Assembly: GCA_002633005.1 (NCBI GenBank)
Contig: NMRA01000162.1
Span: forward strand, 99,335 to 163,334
Direction: 5' to 3'
Source of the DNA: Phoronis australis
Lineage: Eukaryota > Phoronida > Phoronidae
Length of the DNA stretch: 64,000 nt
The stretch's first letter is position 1. Every line of letters starts with the position of its first letter. Under the pieces are notes generated by a model. That model ran no database searches. It was given only the letters and a program-made list of their open reading frames with translations, and was not told the DNA's origin. Below, one piece after another: positions 23,035-36,552 of this stretch. The position numbers were made by a program, and so were the translations under genes.

Positions 23035-23160
23035 CAGTGGCGGATCTAGGATATCATAAGGGGGGCCCAACATTTTGTCTGGTAGACAATTGTGATTCAG
23101 GTAGCCCCGAATTAGGGGAGATCGGGGGGAGGGTGGGTTCCCCCAGATCGCATTCTGAAA
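23035..23160 (+). mobile_element. DNA transposon terminus, single end
   Basis: CAGTGGCGGATCTAGG at 23035-23050, followed by a G-rich GGGGGGCCC, is the kind of terminus seen on many animal hAT-like elements. No matching inverted end (CCTAGATCCGCCACTG) was seen in the next kilobase, so this is a truncated or internally rearranged remnant. Confidence 0.5.
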
Positions 23161-23503
23161 TCTAACAGCACCACACGGCAAATTTTCAACTCGTCAAGTT
23201 GCCGCTGAAAAGCCCATTGATTCTAGACTTCCACTTGCTTTACGGTACGTAATGTGTTTTGTCCCGAAGGCGAACAGATAGTTACCGTACACAACCAGGC
23301 ACATAATTTATGTGGTCATGATACATACTTATGTGACTTGTTGATGTATGGTAACCATTGACTTTTGTGTATTAACATCATTTATTGGTCATTCAATGTC
23401 CTCGCTCAGTTCAGAAATAAACAAATTAACAATACTTGTTTTAAAGCATTTAAACAGTTTAACCGCTTGTGATTTAAAAATTGAAAATTCATAAAATTGC
23501 AAG

Positions 23504-23544
23504 GACTCGCGACCTAGGTCAGCGCGCACTCTTCTATTGCGCCA
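23504..23544 (-). repeat. tRNA-like relic (SINE head), minus strand
   Basis: Read on the minus strand, TGGCGCAATAGAAGAGTGCGC resembles a tRNA A box and GGTCGCGAGTCC a mutated B box. The spacing is like a tRNA, but there is no acceptor stem, so it is a decayed tRNA-derived element rather than a tRNA gene. Confidence 0.45.
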
Positions 23545-26500
23545 CCACGCCTCCAACTAAAACACCATGAAAAGAGACAGACTTGCTTATAGTCCACAGC
23601 GTTCGCGCGCGAACCTGCTGGTTTCCGTAATTTTTATACACGCTTCATATTTTGTGCAACTAGTTCGTAGCAAAAGTAGGTGTGTTAAAACAGTCGTAAG
23701 TCGACCAGAAGACCGTGCTGGCATTAACCACGGGCTTGCTTTACAAATCGTCTTAATTTTATATTTTTGACAAACAGAGAATGAGTTTCTGAGTAATTCA
23801 CTAAGGTTTCGATTAAAATTTACATCTTACCAACAGCTTCCGTTTTTTCATCGCCACTCAGCTTCCGCTTCCTTTGAAAAAATGAATTAATTTTGGAGCA
23901 GAGGACGGAAACGGAGTGGTAGAGCGCAGCGCCATTGCCGATACCATTCGCATATCGACCGGGAGCGACATTACGGCATACTTACCGTTACGATTGCGAC
24001 GGTTGTATGCATGACTCGGGTCTGAGTCCTCCCAAACGCACACACAAATTATAACTCCACACATTGTCAAATCTTGCTTCGGCCGTATAATGTTAATTAC
24101 TGGGGATAATTAATAAACTCAATATTTCCTCACGCTTTTGCCGTTTTATTTTTGCGGCTGCCACTGCCAGGGGTGGGACTAGCGTTTCATGTGTGCTGAC
24201 TGCTGTGGTGGCAAATGCACTGATTTCACGAAATAGACGAAACAATTGTGAACTACAGGTACTAAATCTAGGGAAAGTGTCAGTAAATTAAAATTTGGAT
24301 GTCAACACGAATTTTAAAACGAATTTAGTAGGAATTATTGGCTGACTTTGATATTCGCAGTGGCGACTTCGTGGCGATTTGCGATTTTTTCTGGGTCGCT
24401 AAACACAATGTGAGGTCGCATTGCCTACCTGCAGGTCGCCAAATGGAGCGCTGTTGATATTCTGATGGTGTCCATGATTTTGTTGGTAATAGAAATCGAG
24501 TCTAATTACAACGGTAAAATATATCATGAGACTGATTTTGAGCTGCGGAAATCAGTTATAATTCTAATCCAAAACCAACCGTGATGCGTATTTCTCAGAT
24601 GAATAACATAATTTAACCAATATTTTAGTTCACAGAGTACATAAGAATCAAATATACCAGAGTATAAAAGATTAATTTATAGAACAACGTGGTAGTTCAG
24701 GTTCAGTGTTAAGATTTGTGCGTGGTAACATTTCTCGCGGGGCGGGTATTTTGTGGAGGGTGACAACAGTTTTACTTCGTGGGAAGGGTTCTGCAACCCG
24801 TAGTTAGCTCGTTTCTCCTCGTTTGCGGTGGCAGCAGGTTGAAAGTGTACCTTCGCGCTAACGCAACCGACAAGACCGCTTTTACCTTTTCACTGGCAAA
24901 ATTGGTCACGCCGTCGATTGAAAAAGTTCGGCCAGCTCCAATGTACATCTCCCAATATATCAAACATGAATTCATCAAAAACCAGAGTAGAAAACTGCAA
25001 TCAAATATAAAAGTAATTTTTATTGTAGTAAATGAAATCACATCCTAACAAAACGAACAAAACATACATCCAAACATGCCAGGATGTAAGATCAGACACA
25101 GGGCTATCGAAAACGGTCGGCTGCTTTTCTCCATGCAGACGCATTTTCCGACCGTCTCCCATAGCAAGGTACATAGGTGGCCTAATGTTCACGTTACATA
25201 ACATAAATTGAATATATTATTCATAAACCGAGAGGCTTCAATTGATTTTATAGCGGGGCGAAATTACATGAACAATATTAAATTCTTAAAATAATTGTTT
25301 TGGGCATACCATCAATAAAACCGAAACAACCATGACAGCAATTGACTAAAGATTACTCCCTATTCTAAATGAACACGTATTCACAGGTGCACGTTCATCC
25401 AAAGGTGAAGGAATGGTTACAAGTACATTTATATGAGTGGAGTAATCCAGCCCAGGTATGTCATCATTCCTTCAGTTTTGCAAGGTGAGAGTTACCAATG
25501 ACATTGTGGTGAAAACAGCTCACATAACTTACCAAACATAGAGAACTTTTACCGGACTTAAGATTTTGTGAAAGATTGCTTTAGGACTATTCTAAACCAG
25601 TATTGACTAGATGACCATTTCACAAACGATGAGGAACATGAGAAAATAATAGGGAAAAATGGAAAAAGTAATATATAAGCTCATGATGAGGAAAATCATC
25701 AAGTAGTAGTAACATTCACAGCTCATTAAATTACTTGCCTAATGTCAACCTTACAACATCACTTAAGACTTAGGACACTTGAAACGAGCTCGACTTAAAC
25801 CCGCAGAACCCATGCCGAAATTCTAGCCTGTCCAGGACAATTGTTGTGCAGCACTTTTACGAGTGTGTAGTCACGTGTTCCCAAACGCCATCCACATAAC
25901 GAGACTCTAGTAAAAGACAACCCGAGGGTGTAAACAGTGGTCTAAAAGTCCAAGAAAATTTGGGACTGTAGACAGGGTTTTACACTTTACACGGGAATCT
26001 AACACCAGTGCAGCACGAACAGTTACTATATTCAAAGTAACCAAGGTTTTTCTACAATATCCGCAGGTTCTTCAACAACCTTCCCAGAAATTTACTTCTG
26101 TATGGAGCTATCTCCTTCAACGTTCAGTAATCTAGCATTCTATACAACACTACGTCCTTCAGTACCTCTATAGCTTCCACTAAACTGACTTTCAGTACTG
26201 TCTTAAAATATTTGCATTGAAATCCGACCAATTTTGGACAAAATTGCCAAAACTGATCATTTTTCACAGATTTTTATAGTTGCTGTGAATAACCACAAGA
26301 TGGAGTATTCACACTCATCACTAGTTACTCCTCACATATTTGGATTGGTAGGCCAAATAAAGGAAAATTGGTTATGGTCGTTACCGGACTCATTCTGAGA
26401 CCGGCACAGAAAACAACATACAGTATCAATTTCAGCCAAGTTTTTTTCGGAAAAGCTGCTCAAAAGCACGTAAGGTTAAGCAAAGTTTGAAACCACATGA

Positions 26501-28118
26501 TTTGCCAAGCAATGAGCAAAAAAAATAAAAAAGGAGCATCACCTTTGCTTGTCTCACGTAGATTTTCTTTTTTTGAAAAAATGTTCAACTAAAAAACACC
26601 ATACCATCCACTCGATTTTGACAAAAACATGGTCCAGAATTGATTGTTTTTGGCCTAATGTGAATTTCATCAACAAGAAGGAAGTCTAAGACAGGACGGT
26701 GGGATACTGTGTCACAGTCATCACTAGCTGTACAACAATATCAACAACAGGAAATTGACCAATCACCAGGATTCTGAGTGATGGAGTGATGGCTTAACTG
26801 ACCAATCAGAATGCAGCATTCTTGACACACCTTCGTTTCCAAGCCGCCATTTTACCCGACAAGCAACACGTTGCCGGGTAAAACTTATTGCATGCTTGTC
26901 GACATTTCGCAAGGGGGCGGAGCTTGCCATAGGTCAATTAAGTTCACAGTTGAAGGTAATAAATACACGTATTATATTCATCATTTTATGAGCTGAGGGT
27001 CAATTGCCTATAGTGCTAACAAACAATTGATGTAAATTTGGATAGTCTTTTCACCCACTGACTGCAGAATCTTAAACTGGGCTCAGTTCGGTAGTCAGAT
27101 ATAAATTACACCATTGAGGGTCGTCTCTTCAGTTTGAGGGTAAAACTTGTCAGAAAAAAGTTCGAAATTCAAAAATTTTTCATTCGCAAGACCAATCTTA
27201 CCCCCAAAGAAGGCATTTCCATTATTCTATAAATTCAGGTTTTTATGGATAATGTATCAAAACACAAAAAGGATCTTTCAGTTTCAGGAAATCCCATAAC
27301 TGCCCGAAACAAAAGAATTTTTAACCAGAGCATATGAACTAGAAAAGTGCCAACAAATCTGGTCAGCTTTCAGCCACAAGGTAAACGTAACAAAAAAATG
27401 ACAACTTCAACTTGAAAAAAATCAAGCGTGCAGCAAGGAAACAGTCTACAGAAGCATATTTGTAAATTTCACCTCGACCCTCAGTGTAATCAATTTTAGA
27501 AATGCTAACACACTGGATTTTTTACAGAGAGCACTATGGCTTTTTAAGTATTGATTGCTTACAGGTTGGTAGGGAATCTTTTAAACTGATGTTTACACTC
27601 TCCTATATTACAAACCCTTCAAAGCTCACATTGTGGTGCCTACATATAACTTAGGAACGTATTGGCCAGTAATTTGCATTCATGCAAAATAAAATTAGAT
27701 AAGATACAATATTAGCGTAAATGTCAATTATGTATATGTATGTACACCAAGATACACGCTGCGAATGTCTACTTAGAACTTCAATTCTCTTCCTAGAAAG
27801 CACACTGTGCATTGTATATACAAAATAGCGCTAACGCCTTACAGACTCACTGTTATAGGAAACTTCTAAGAATGGGTCGGGAAAAATAACCCATGCGTCA
27901 CACCCATGGGAATTAATTGGTTCTGAAACCACAACCTATCTAAATCTTCCACCTAATTATGCGCGGAACAGCACTACTTAGGTGGCACTCAAACCACGGG
28001 AAAAACACACCTATTCAACCGTGGCATAGCTACACAACACACTGCTGCCTTCACCTACAGCTATCAATAACCACCAACTCGAAGACGGAAAGCGACTCCC
28101 AGCAGGAGACTTCATGTT

Positions 28119-28133
28119 CACCAGGTGGCGCTA
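28119..28133 (+). promoter_or_regulatory. CTCF-like motif
   Basis: CACCAGGTGGCGCTA matches the core of the bilaterian CTCF motif at nearly all positions. It lies just downstream of the ARF6 stop codon on the opposite side from its promoter. Motif identity only; binding is inferred. Confidence 0.45.
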
Positions 28134-28439
28134 ACAAAGAGAGGAAACCTTTTTTTTGTTAACCAACACAGTGTGCTAATGGTACGAGGTTACTGAATGT
28201 GTGCTTGTCAAAGATAGGATCAATGTTTCACCAGCGCCACTTCACAAGTAATGAGTTCCTCACTGTACAAGAAGAAACTCGCATAAAAGATATGAACAAA
28301 ACGCACGCTAACTCCAGAATTCAATTTGCTTTTTACCCAACCAGTAGACAGAAGTTTCCGGCAAGTAAGTTACAGTTAACATAATCAGATGCTGCTTTCG
28401 GTTCTGTTGTAGTAAAAAAAGAACAAGCATACGAGCATA

Positions 28440-31400
28440 TCATGACTTGTGATTGGAGGTTAACCAGGTCAACCCCTCGTATAATCCGTCGCCTGTTGTT
28501 GCGCAAGACGGCTGAACATACCAGTTCCTGTCGCGGATCCTTGTCAGACCGAGTTTTTCTTGAATTTCATGAGGTTTCATGGCTGAAAAAGCAAAGAAAA
28601 TAAGAAAATTCTAAAAGGACAGCAAAAAAGTCGAGGGCCGAATAAGTTTACTAATGCAAGCAATGCAAAGTGATGATAAGCATAGACCTTGCTGTATCCC
28701 AACAGGTGCTGCTTACTACTTTCACGTCATACAATGAGACTGCTTAAGAGTATCTCAAACCTTATTCATAAAAATTGGCTGTTCTCACAATATTTTACAT
28801 ATGTCTAGCAAAATAACTTATCTTCATTCTCGGGAAACTTCAAACACGAAATGTATACTGTGAAGCGAGAAAAAAGATTTAGCAGAACCACCTTGGAACT
28901 GCACAATCGCGTGGAAATTTGTTTACAACATATCCGAGATCAAAGGTTACAGGGCTGTCAGTGAAATCGAATCACCTGGCGCCAGGCATACAGCAGTTTT
29001 GTATGTACCTTCAGTCCTTTCATTCACCCAGTCGACATAATATCGAGGTGTACATAGCACAGAAAGATGCCGTGGAAAACAAAGATAAAATGCAGTTTTT
29101 ATCCTAAGGGAGTTGTGCGTCTGCATGCATACGGCCACTGAGAACAAAGGCGCCGAGTCCAAGTTGCTGAACCATCCCTGTGACTTAGTGTTCACTAACA
29201 CCACAAGTTGTTAAAAAAGATGATATTACGCTGTTTCGATCTCTTGCTCACGGCATGCTTTAATCACTGACTCGATTTCTATTGTCTATTTTGTACTTGA
29301 CTTCTTGATATCACTCTCCCTGGTGTGTGGTGTGCATACAATGGACTGCTGACCTACTTACTGTTGACTCCGCCTTCTAACCTAGATAACACTAAGTACA
29401 GGAAACCCCATGTACAAAATTAAAACTTTTTAGTGCTTATTAAGTTAATTACGCACTGCCAAATCAGTTGACATTGCAAGTGAATGTTGAAATAGCGAAC
29501 ATGGTTAAGGCATATATACGTTATATTGACTGAAAACTAGTATTAACCGAATAATTAACTGAAGACCTAGACATTTTCACATCTTACAACTTAATTGGCT
29601 TTTTCTTGACTTCGGCACATATACTTAATTTGAACTTAGGATTGAGAGTTCTTGAAAATGGCTATGTGCACTTCGCTGAACTTTTCCAAACTTAATATAT
29701 ATTCATCAATCTCAAAAATCTGTTAGGATTTTCAATGTAAATGTACAGTTTTTGCGTAAAATAACAAAGATGAATACGACTGCTATTTTTACAAACACAC
29801 CTTACCTTTTACAAGTACATTTGTCATAGCAACCAAACTAAAAGACTAATTGAAAATTTTTAACAGCATTTTTGAGATAACAGAAGTTTCAATTTAAAAA
29901 ATGTTTCATTGAAACTAACTGAGGGTTATTTAGCCTTAATATACCCTTCATAAAAATGAAATTTCTACTTAAAAAAGGTGATAACGTAATAATGACAATG
30001 GCACATAAATATAAAACATATTTAGTATTCCCTGATCTTTTTCTTTCAGATAATATATACTTTTACTAGTTGACAAAGGCCGGTTTTATGATATAGGAGT
30101 TAGAATGAAGGCCACTAGATAAGGTTTGAGATAACCTTAACCCAATTTGGCCACTATCAAATGAAAAAGTCCATGCCTGCTTTTCAAATTTTCAGTCACG
30201 CGAAACATATTTTCTGACAAAATGTCCCATCACGTTCTTGCAGTTAGGTAGGTAGGTAAAGAGACAAGCAAGAAATGCAAGCTCTCTGAGCAGTAACACT
30301 TGGTGGAATTAGCTGGGAAAGTGACGACGACGAACGCACCAACACCAAAAATGGCGATGCCCATGAAATCAATGACGCAGTGAAACATCTTGAATAGCAA
30401 CGATGAAAATGCCGTCTTCAAAACCGGTTACAACGCTGATGCACGGAGTAACGATCACAAATGAAAAGTATGCTTCAATTGAAAGTGTAGCAAATAAAGT
30501 AAAATTTCTCCAATTAGGACCAACGAGAAATTATTATTTTGCTTATTTTAGGTCGCGGCTTGTCCCAAATTGTAGAAAAAAAGACAAGGTTGGTCGTCCC
30601 AAATTCAAGAATCATCCAGAAAGACAGCAAAATTACCCACTGTGTAGACTGAAATCACATTGCCAAAATTAGAGAAATATAGCCAAAATTGCCATTGTAC
30701 CAAATTTCAGAATAAAAAACATTATTTTTGCAGGAGTTTCCATATCTCAAATTCTAGAGACTATCCCAAATTGCCGCATTTTTACCGCAACACAAACAAC
30801 TCACCATCGGGTAAATCTTGCTTGTTGGCAAATATTAGTATGATGGCGTCCCTCATCTCTCGGTCATTAATGATCTTGTGTAGCTCCTGCCGTGCCTCCT
30901 CAATACGATCGCGATCGGCACAGTCCACCACAAAGATGAGCCCCTGCGTGCCGGCGTAGTAATGCCGCCACAGGGGGCGAATCTTGTCCTGACCCCCAAC
31001 GTCCTAAAATGAAGCGAAACAACTTGTACAAATATACGACGTCATTTACTGTTCTTTCCAAGTTGTAAAGATTCGTGTATTTAAGTTGCTTGACCCGAGT
31101 TGGGGAATAATAAAGCTAAAATTCAAATTAAACAAAAATGTTTTGTATGTTACACATCGAAACAAATCTTTGATCCATGCACAAAAATTCCCAAAGTCAC
31201 GTGTGCTTGCATTATTTACCAATTATCGCAGAAACCCGATTAAGTTTTTTCGCATTTGTAGGTCTGGACACGTGGCTTTGGGGATTTTGTGCACTCATAT
31301 CAAAGGTCATTCCTCGCGACGTAACAAAAAAGTTGGTTTGAACTGAACTCTAGCCATCTTATTTTTGAAAGTTTTGTTTTAGATCAATAACTCAACTTAT

Positions 31401-34400
31401 TTTTTCTTCAGAAAAGAGTGGATTTCGAAAAACCCACAGTTCACTATTGGTCAAGACCAGTCGCAACAAATCGACTTGCCATGCCACACCAACAGTGTGT
31501 GCCAAGACCATGGTCTCAAGCACTGACAAACGCTCAATTTTTACAATGTTCACGAATCCTCTCCAACCCGAGTAATGAACAAGTTTAGACCACTTTTACA
31601 GTGGCAAGTGGTCTCAATCAAAAGCCAATTGTTTGACACAGCTTTAACAGACCAGTCAAACAAACATCAGTTGAAGCAGGACTACCCCTCATATAAAATA
31701 AAATAAATTACTGAAAGCAGAACTTGGCTTTTACCATTTGGAATAACAACTGAAGGAACCTGACAAAGTTCACCATGAATCTGAAACTAAAGGATATGCC
31801 CGATGGTGACCTCATGGAAATCGCTCAACAATTTAATGAGGTGATTGGGCTCTGATACTACCTTGTGACAGTCTGTGTTTCAATTTGTAAACAAATGAAA
31901 ACATACTCACCCACACATTGAACTTGACACTTTTGTATGTGACTGTTTCTACATTGAAGCCCACTGTAGGAATGGTATTTACATACTGACCTAGTTTGAG
32001 TTTGTACAAAACGGCTGGAAAGTTTGGGTTAAGGAAACTTAACAGAGAGAACCCCCCACAAATTAAACTAAACAGCACACAATGTGTTATCATACAGTAC
32101 AACAAATGAAACAAAACCTATCAGACAACATGAATGTCCAGAACATGTGTCAACCAAAGCATTCACTATGGTAAATCCTTAAAAATTTATCACACTGACA
32201 ATATAGTGGACAAGTGAAATTTCGAAAAAGCCCGCATTGTTTTCATCAGAATATAAGTTGCGTCAAATTAATTCTTTAATTCACTATCTTCTGTTCCTTG
32301 CTACCATCAAATACCATTTTAGAAAAAAAAAAACATGCATAGGACCTTTAAAAAGGGGCAATTTCAGCAATTATTTGATAATATTTTACTTTAACCACCT
32401 AAGATTGACTTTAGTTGTCAACTTGCCCTAGATTGATATTGCCTCATGCAAATGTGTTTCAACAGACATTCAATTTATGGCGAAATAAACGACACAAATT
32501 TCTCTCTGGAGAACTGTCCACAAGGAGGTACAATAGACCAAAAGCTCAAAAGAACACCCTCCCATGTACACCTCAGTAATGTTCTGAAGGCATCATATTT
32601 TGCTGACATCATGTAATCAAATCTGATGCAACTGGATTGGTTTGCAAAGTTAACCTTGACATTTCTAATGGATAATGCAACACCGTCGTTTCAGAGCCTG
32701 GTCAGAGGAGTTCGCTTGATTTTCAAATATTTTTCATAGAGGAACAGGGCCCGACATTCGGCCCCAAAATCAAGGCATTGAGGGCTCTGTATATACATTT
32801 CTCATGTGTGTATGTGAGACAGTACAATTTATTTTCAGACAAGCCTCACAGGACAAGCAACGTCATTTAAAATCATTTATGAGGATTTTGAAACAAAAAG
32901 TTTGATGCAGATCTGCGATTTCTATTCTTAAATACAGAGCGCAGGTTTGAAAATGAGTCTGGACGCAGACTGAATTTTGGCTAAAATAAAGATGATGTAT
33001 AAACATCACAACTAGTACGTACGTTATATTGGGACTATGCAATAGCGCGGATCACGCCCCCTATCACATTTTGTCACATTACAATGAGTCAAATTTGCCC
33101 AGTTTGAAGCTGTAACTTCCGAAAACGAGCACATCCTAACTTTAATTGGTCGAAACTTGGAGCTCTTAACACTTCCAGTTTCAAGACTCTGAATCATCAA
33201 TATGGATCACAACCGAGACTTACAAGTGAATTGAATGAACAAAGTAATTGTCACCCTTGAGGAACCCCTTTCACATTTCATAAAATAACTTCCTAAATTG
33301 TCAAGTTTCCATCTAATCAACAGACGTAAACTTATGCTGAAACCTTCTTGACAGAAAAATCTACATCGAAACCCTTAAGCATAACACAATCGTTAATAAT
33401 CACATGATTATTCTAATGGTCAATATGTAGTGAAACGTGTTTCATTTTTGACTTATTCGCAAACTATAGAGATAACAGCCTCTCTTTACAAAACAATATC
33501 CCAAGTCTTCATTTTTGACGAACAGTTTGTCTGTAGTCTGAGGAAAAATCCGAAATCTGTGAATAGTTCCCTCAGCTCAAGACAAAACAATAAGTGCGCA
33601 AAATTTCATGCGAACCAACCTCATGCAATTAATAGAAATCAATGTTCAAATCTACTAAAAGTGACGAAAGTCAAAAGGACTGAAAATAGACGATAAAGAT
33701 TTGCTACGCAACTGAAATTGGCATTTGGTGCCAAAATTATGTGCCTATATCATGGATAACAATGACAAAAGAAGATACAACTTCATACGATATGAAAAAA
33801 TTCCACGGAAGTTTATATTTACGTACATTAAAGTGGAACTTGCAGGCTAATTCCTAATCTCTGGGCTAGTTCAGTCAAATTACTTAGAAACACAACGTAT
33901 AGCCACGATGGGAATATGAAGTAGGTTGACTATTAGATTGTCAAATGTTTTTAAGAACACGTTTTGTGACAAAAGTGATCTGGCGCAAATCATTGAACCG
34001 TGTCCAGTAAGTATCCTGACGTGGTGTTGGGGAATAACACTGCATGATGTGGCTACATGAGTCCGCGAGGTACGTCATTAGCGCAAAGGTCACCTATTTG
34101 CAGAATTTTTTGTTTTCACATTTACAAGTTGTCAATGAACACAACTGCGCTTTCTCTAGCACATATTGTTCAAATAGCATTGTCATCGAGTTCCTGCTAT
34201 ACATTAGCATAGTTAGGAGCAGGCAAATACATATTTTGCCTTAATTTTCCAGAAAATTGGCAATCTGCCAAGTTCAGTGTCATGCTCCAAGTCTGAGGCA
34301 CAGAACAGAAACACTTGAAGAACAGATCTTTAAAGGATACTTGTTTTACCAGCTGCATCTAATCCTAGCATGAGTATACGCATCTCTTTGTTGCCGAATA

Positions 34401-34422
34401 TTTTGGAGAGTAACTTCCCCAT
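28440..34422 (-). CDS. ARF6: ADP-ribosylation factor 6, four coding exons, 175 aa
   Basis: Exons: 34422-34341, 32014-31911, 31003-30805, 28582-28440. All introns are GT-AG with matching phases, and the product has 175 residues, exactly the family length. ARF6 is a small GTPase that controls endosomal recycling and cortical actin at the plasma membrane. Visible landmarks: Gly2 for myristoylation; [16 protein letters not shown], the ARF6-type N-terminus; P-loop GLDAAGKT (20-27); switch I PTVGFNVE; switch II DVGGQD (63-68); NKQD (122-125); SCAT (154-157); and the tail WLTSNHKS. An acceptor at 34452-34454 shows that the ATG exon begins with 29 bases of leader, so at least one non-coding exon lies further upstream. 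Human ARF6 has an uninterrupted coding region, so three coding introns are a lineage difference. Nearly identical to human in every motif. Confidence 0.97.
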
Positions 34423-34668
34423 GGTGGAAGTGAGGGTTTTCTCACCACTGCCTGAAATCACAAGGTAAAAGGTTAGAAGAAAACGAGAAAGATGTACAAC
34501 ACAAGCATGCACCTGGGTGCAGATGTCTGCCAAGGCATCACGACTTGCGGGACGAGTTTGGTAAAGGCGTCTGCCTCAATGTGTTAACACGGCTAATAAG
34601 TCAAGGGATAACTGGTGCTCCTCCTATTGTGCTCTTTCTAAATGATTACTTACTGTAACTATGCGCTC

Positions 34669-34851
34669 TATTCACACAGTCGCCATTTTAAAAGTGACCC
34701 TCTTTTTAGGGTTTCAAAACAATGCATTCTGTGCTTAATCACAGTACTAAGTGTGATTTTTTTTCACGTGCTTCGTTATGTTTACGTCTCAAATGCGTTG
34801 TTTTTTAAACCTAAAAAGAGGCTCAATACTAAAATGGCGACTGCGTGAATA
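34669..34851. mobile_element. MITE, 179 bp, with terminal inverted repeats and TA duplication
   Basis: The left end TTCACACAGTCGCCATTTT is the imperfect inverse of the right end AAAATGGCGACTGCGTGAA. The pairing continues inward through CTCTTTTTAGG and CCTAAAAAGAG, so each repeat is about 45 bases. Both ends are flanked by TA (34669-34670, 34850-34851), as expected for a Tc1/mariner-type target duplication. It has no coding capacity. It lies just upstream of ARF6 exon 1, probably in its 5' intron. Confidence 0.85.
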
Positions 34852-36291
34852 AGGTGCATCGTGTGGAATCATATAAAAAGTTGGATATTCAATTAACTGA
34901 AATTTCATTTTTGAAAATGACAACACAGTTCGCTTGTTTAGCTAGGTAAAGAGGCCAATTTTGATTTTTAAGTACACCGAGTACAGGTCAATGATTGCTT
35001 GTTTGGCTATGAAAACAATTGCATTTTACAATTAAGTATTTGCATTGACACTCACAAGTGACTAAGACAAGTGAAAGAAAACCTTACCAACTATTTGATA
35101 TCACCATGACTCTCACTCACATTGCGATTTCAATTTCGAACAAGTTTTCCGGAATATAAGAATTTCCCCCCCAAAAAAGCATGCACAAGTAATGGTAATT
35201 CTGTGAAACGTGATTTTTATTTGCCTCAATAAATTTTCCGTGAGTTTCTAATGTCGTTTCTTGTTGTTTTCACGATTTTACCCATTTTTCATGTGCAGCA
35301 ACCGCTGATCACCGCATCAGTGCATGCAGTACATATAGTCCAGGAATCAAAAGCAAACAAATCAGCAAAATTTGAATGGTGACTAGAACAACTCTTGCAC
35401 CATTTCTTTCTTCAATCATACCAATCCAGGAAATCGCTTGCTCTGAAGGCAGAAATTTGACTTAATTTGTACTGAAATCATTTTTTAATGGGAGGTTTAG
35501 TGTCCATCACAGTGCCACGGGATGTCACCTAACAAGAGTCAACCTTTCCACTATTGAAACTTGGATTTTTGTGTAAATGTCACATTTTCACTCAAACTTC
35601 ACAGCCTTTTAGTCTTTCACACTACAGAGTTAGAACCTTGAACGGACATTCTTTTGGGATCACAAGAATTTTAGTCCCAATATGAAATGTGATATAATTA
35701 AACTCGAGTTGTTTCAATTCCAAACGCACAGCATGAGAAGGAAAAGTGTGTCAACTGAAGACGTAAACAGAAAATGGATCCTGTCATAATTAGTCCTTTA
35801 TGATATTGATTTTACTAGAGCAATTTTAGGCATCATTCGATTTACGTTTCTTACCCAACAAAACTATGTGAACTGCAGCTTCAACGTAATTTATACGGTA
35901 AGAATACAGCTACTCTGGTTATCAGTTCACAACATGAAGTAATCCTGACATAAATATCAAAAGCTAATCATCCAATAGCCCTCCCAACAGAATTTAGGAG
36001 CAGCTTCAGGGTGGAGAAACCATCTGGAGACTCATAATTTAAAATAAATACTTTGACCATTCGCTGTCAATCAATCACAACACAGTATCTGAATTTCCAG
36101 CTTTAATTTTGTAATGGGTAGGTATGCACAGCTGGAGGTAGCGCTAAGGAAGAAAATGTCACAGGTCATGGATCTAGGAGAATTAAGGGGAGCCCAACCC
36201 CAAAGGCCATCATTGCAAATAGTATAGGGCATTTTGTTCACGACTGGAGGGAGCTCAGGCCCTCGTTCCTGTCAACCTATGACAACACTCG

Positions 36292-36552
36292 TGGGGCATG
36301 TTCCAAGTAAACAGACTTAGCAAAGACAATCTTAAGCTAAAGTCAATTTCAAAATAAAACTTAAAAGGTAAGTTTGTCTTAGTCCCTTTCAAGAAAGTCA
36401 TGTTAAGTTTGACTTAAGTATTTTAGTTTAAGCTTTGTCGTAATTTTGACGTAACTAATATCGGATGTGGAAGTTTCAAAGTTTGGAAGTTGAGACAAAT
36501 CTTAGACCTAAGTCAAATATGAATTTAAGTTGGTTTCTTGAAATGGGCCCCA
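36292..36552. mobile_element. MITE with GGGGC-type terminal inverted repeats
   Basis: The left end TGGGGCATGTTCCAAGTAAAC pairs imperfectly with the right end GTTTCTTGAAATGGGCCCCA, and the interior is rich in ACTTAAG-like words. Elements of this form are common in marine invertebrate genomes. It has no coding capacity. Confidence 0.65.

Larger units (their letters stand above)
22800..28439. other. No gene seen; right part probably the ARF6 3' untranslated region
   Basis: It contains a transposon-like terminus (23035), a tRNA-like relic (23504-23544), a G-rich tract (23115-23137), short internal GTCGC/GGCGA repeats at about 24365-24445, and a hairpin at 26851-26882. From 28439 leftward the AT-rich sequence has no open frames and no obvious gene. 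A reverse-strand AATAAA at 25017-25022 would give ARF6 a 3.4 kb 3' untranslated region, plausible for this gene but unproven. Open frames at 24772-25048 on both strands lack any recognisable domain. Confidence 0.4.
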
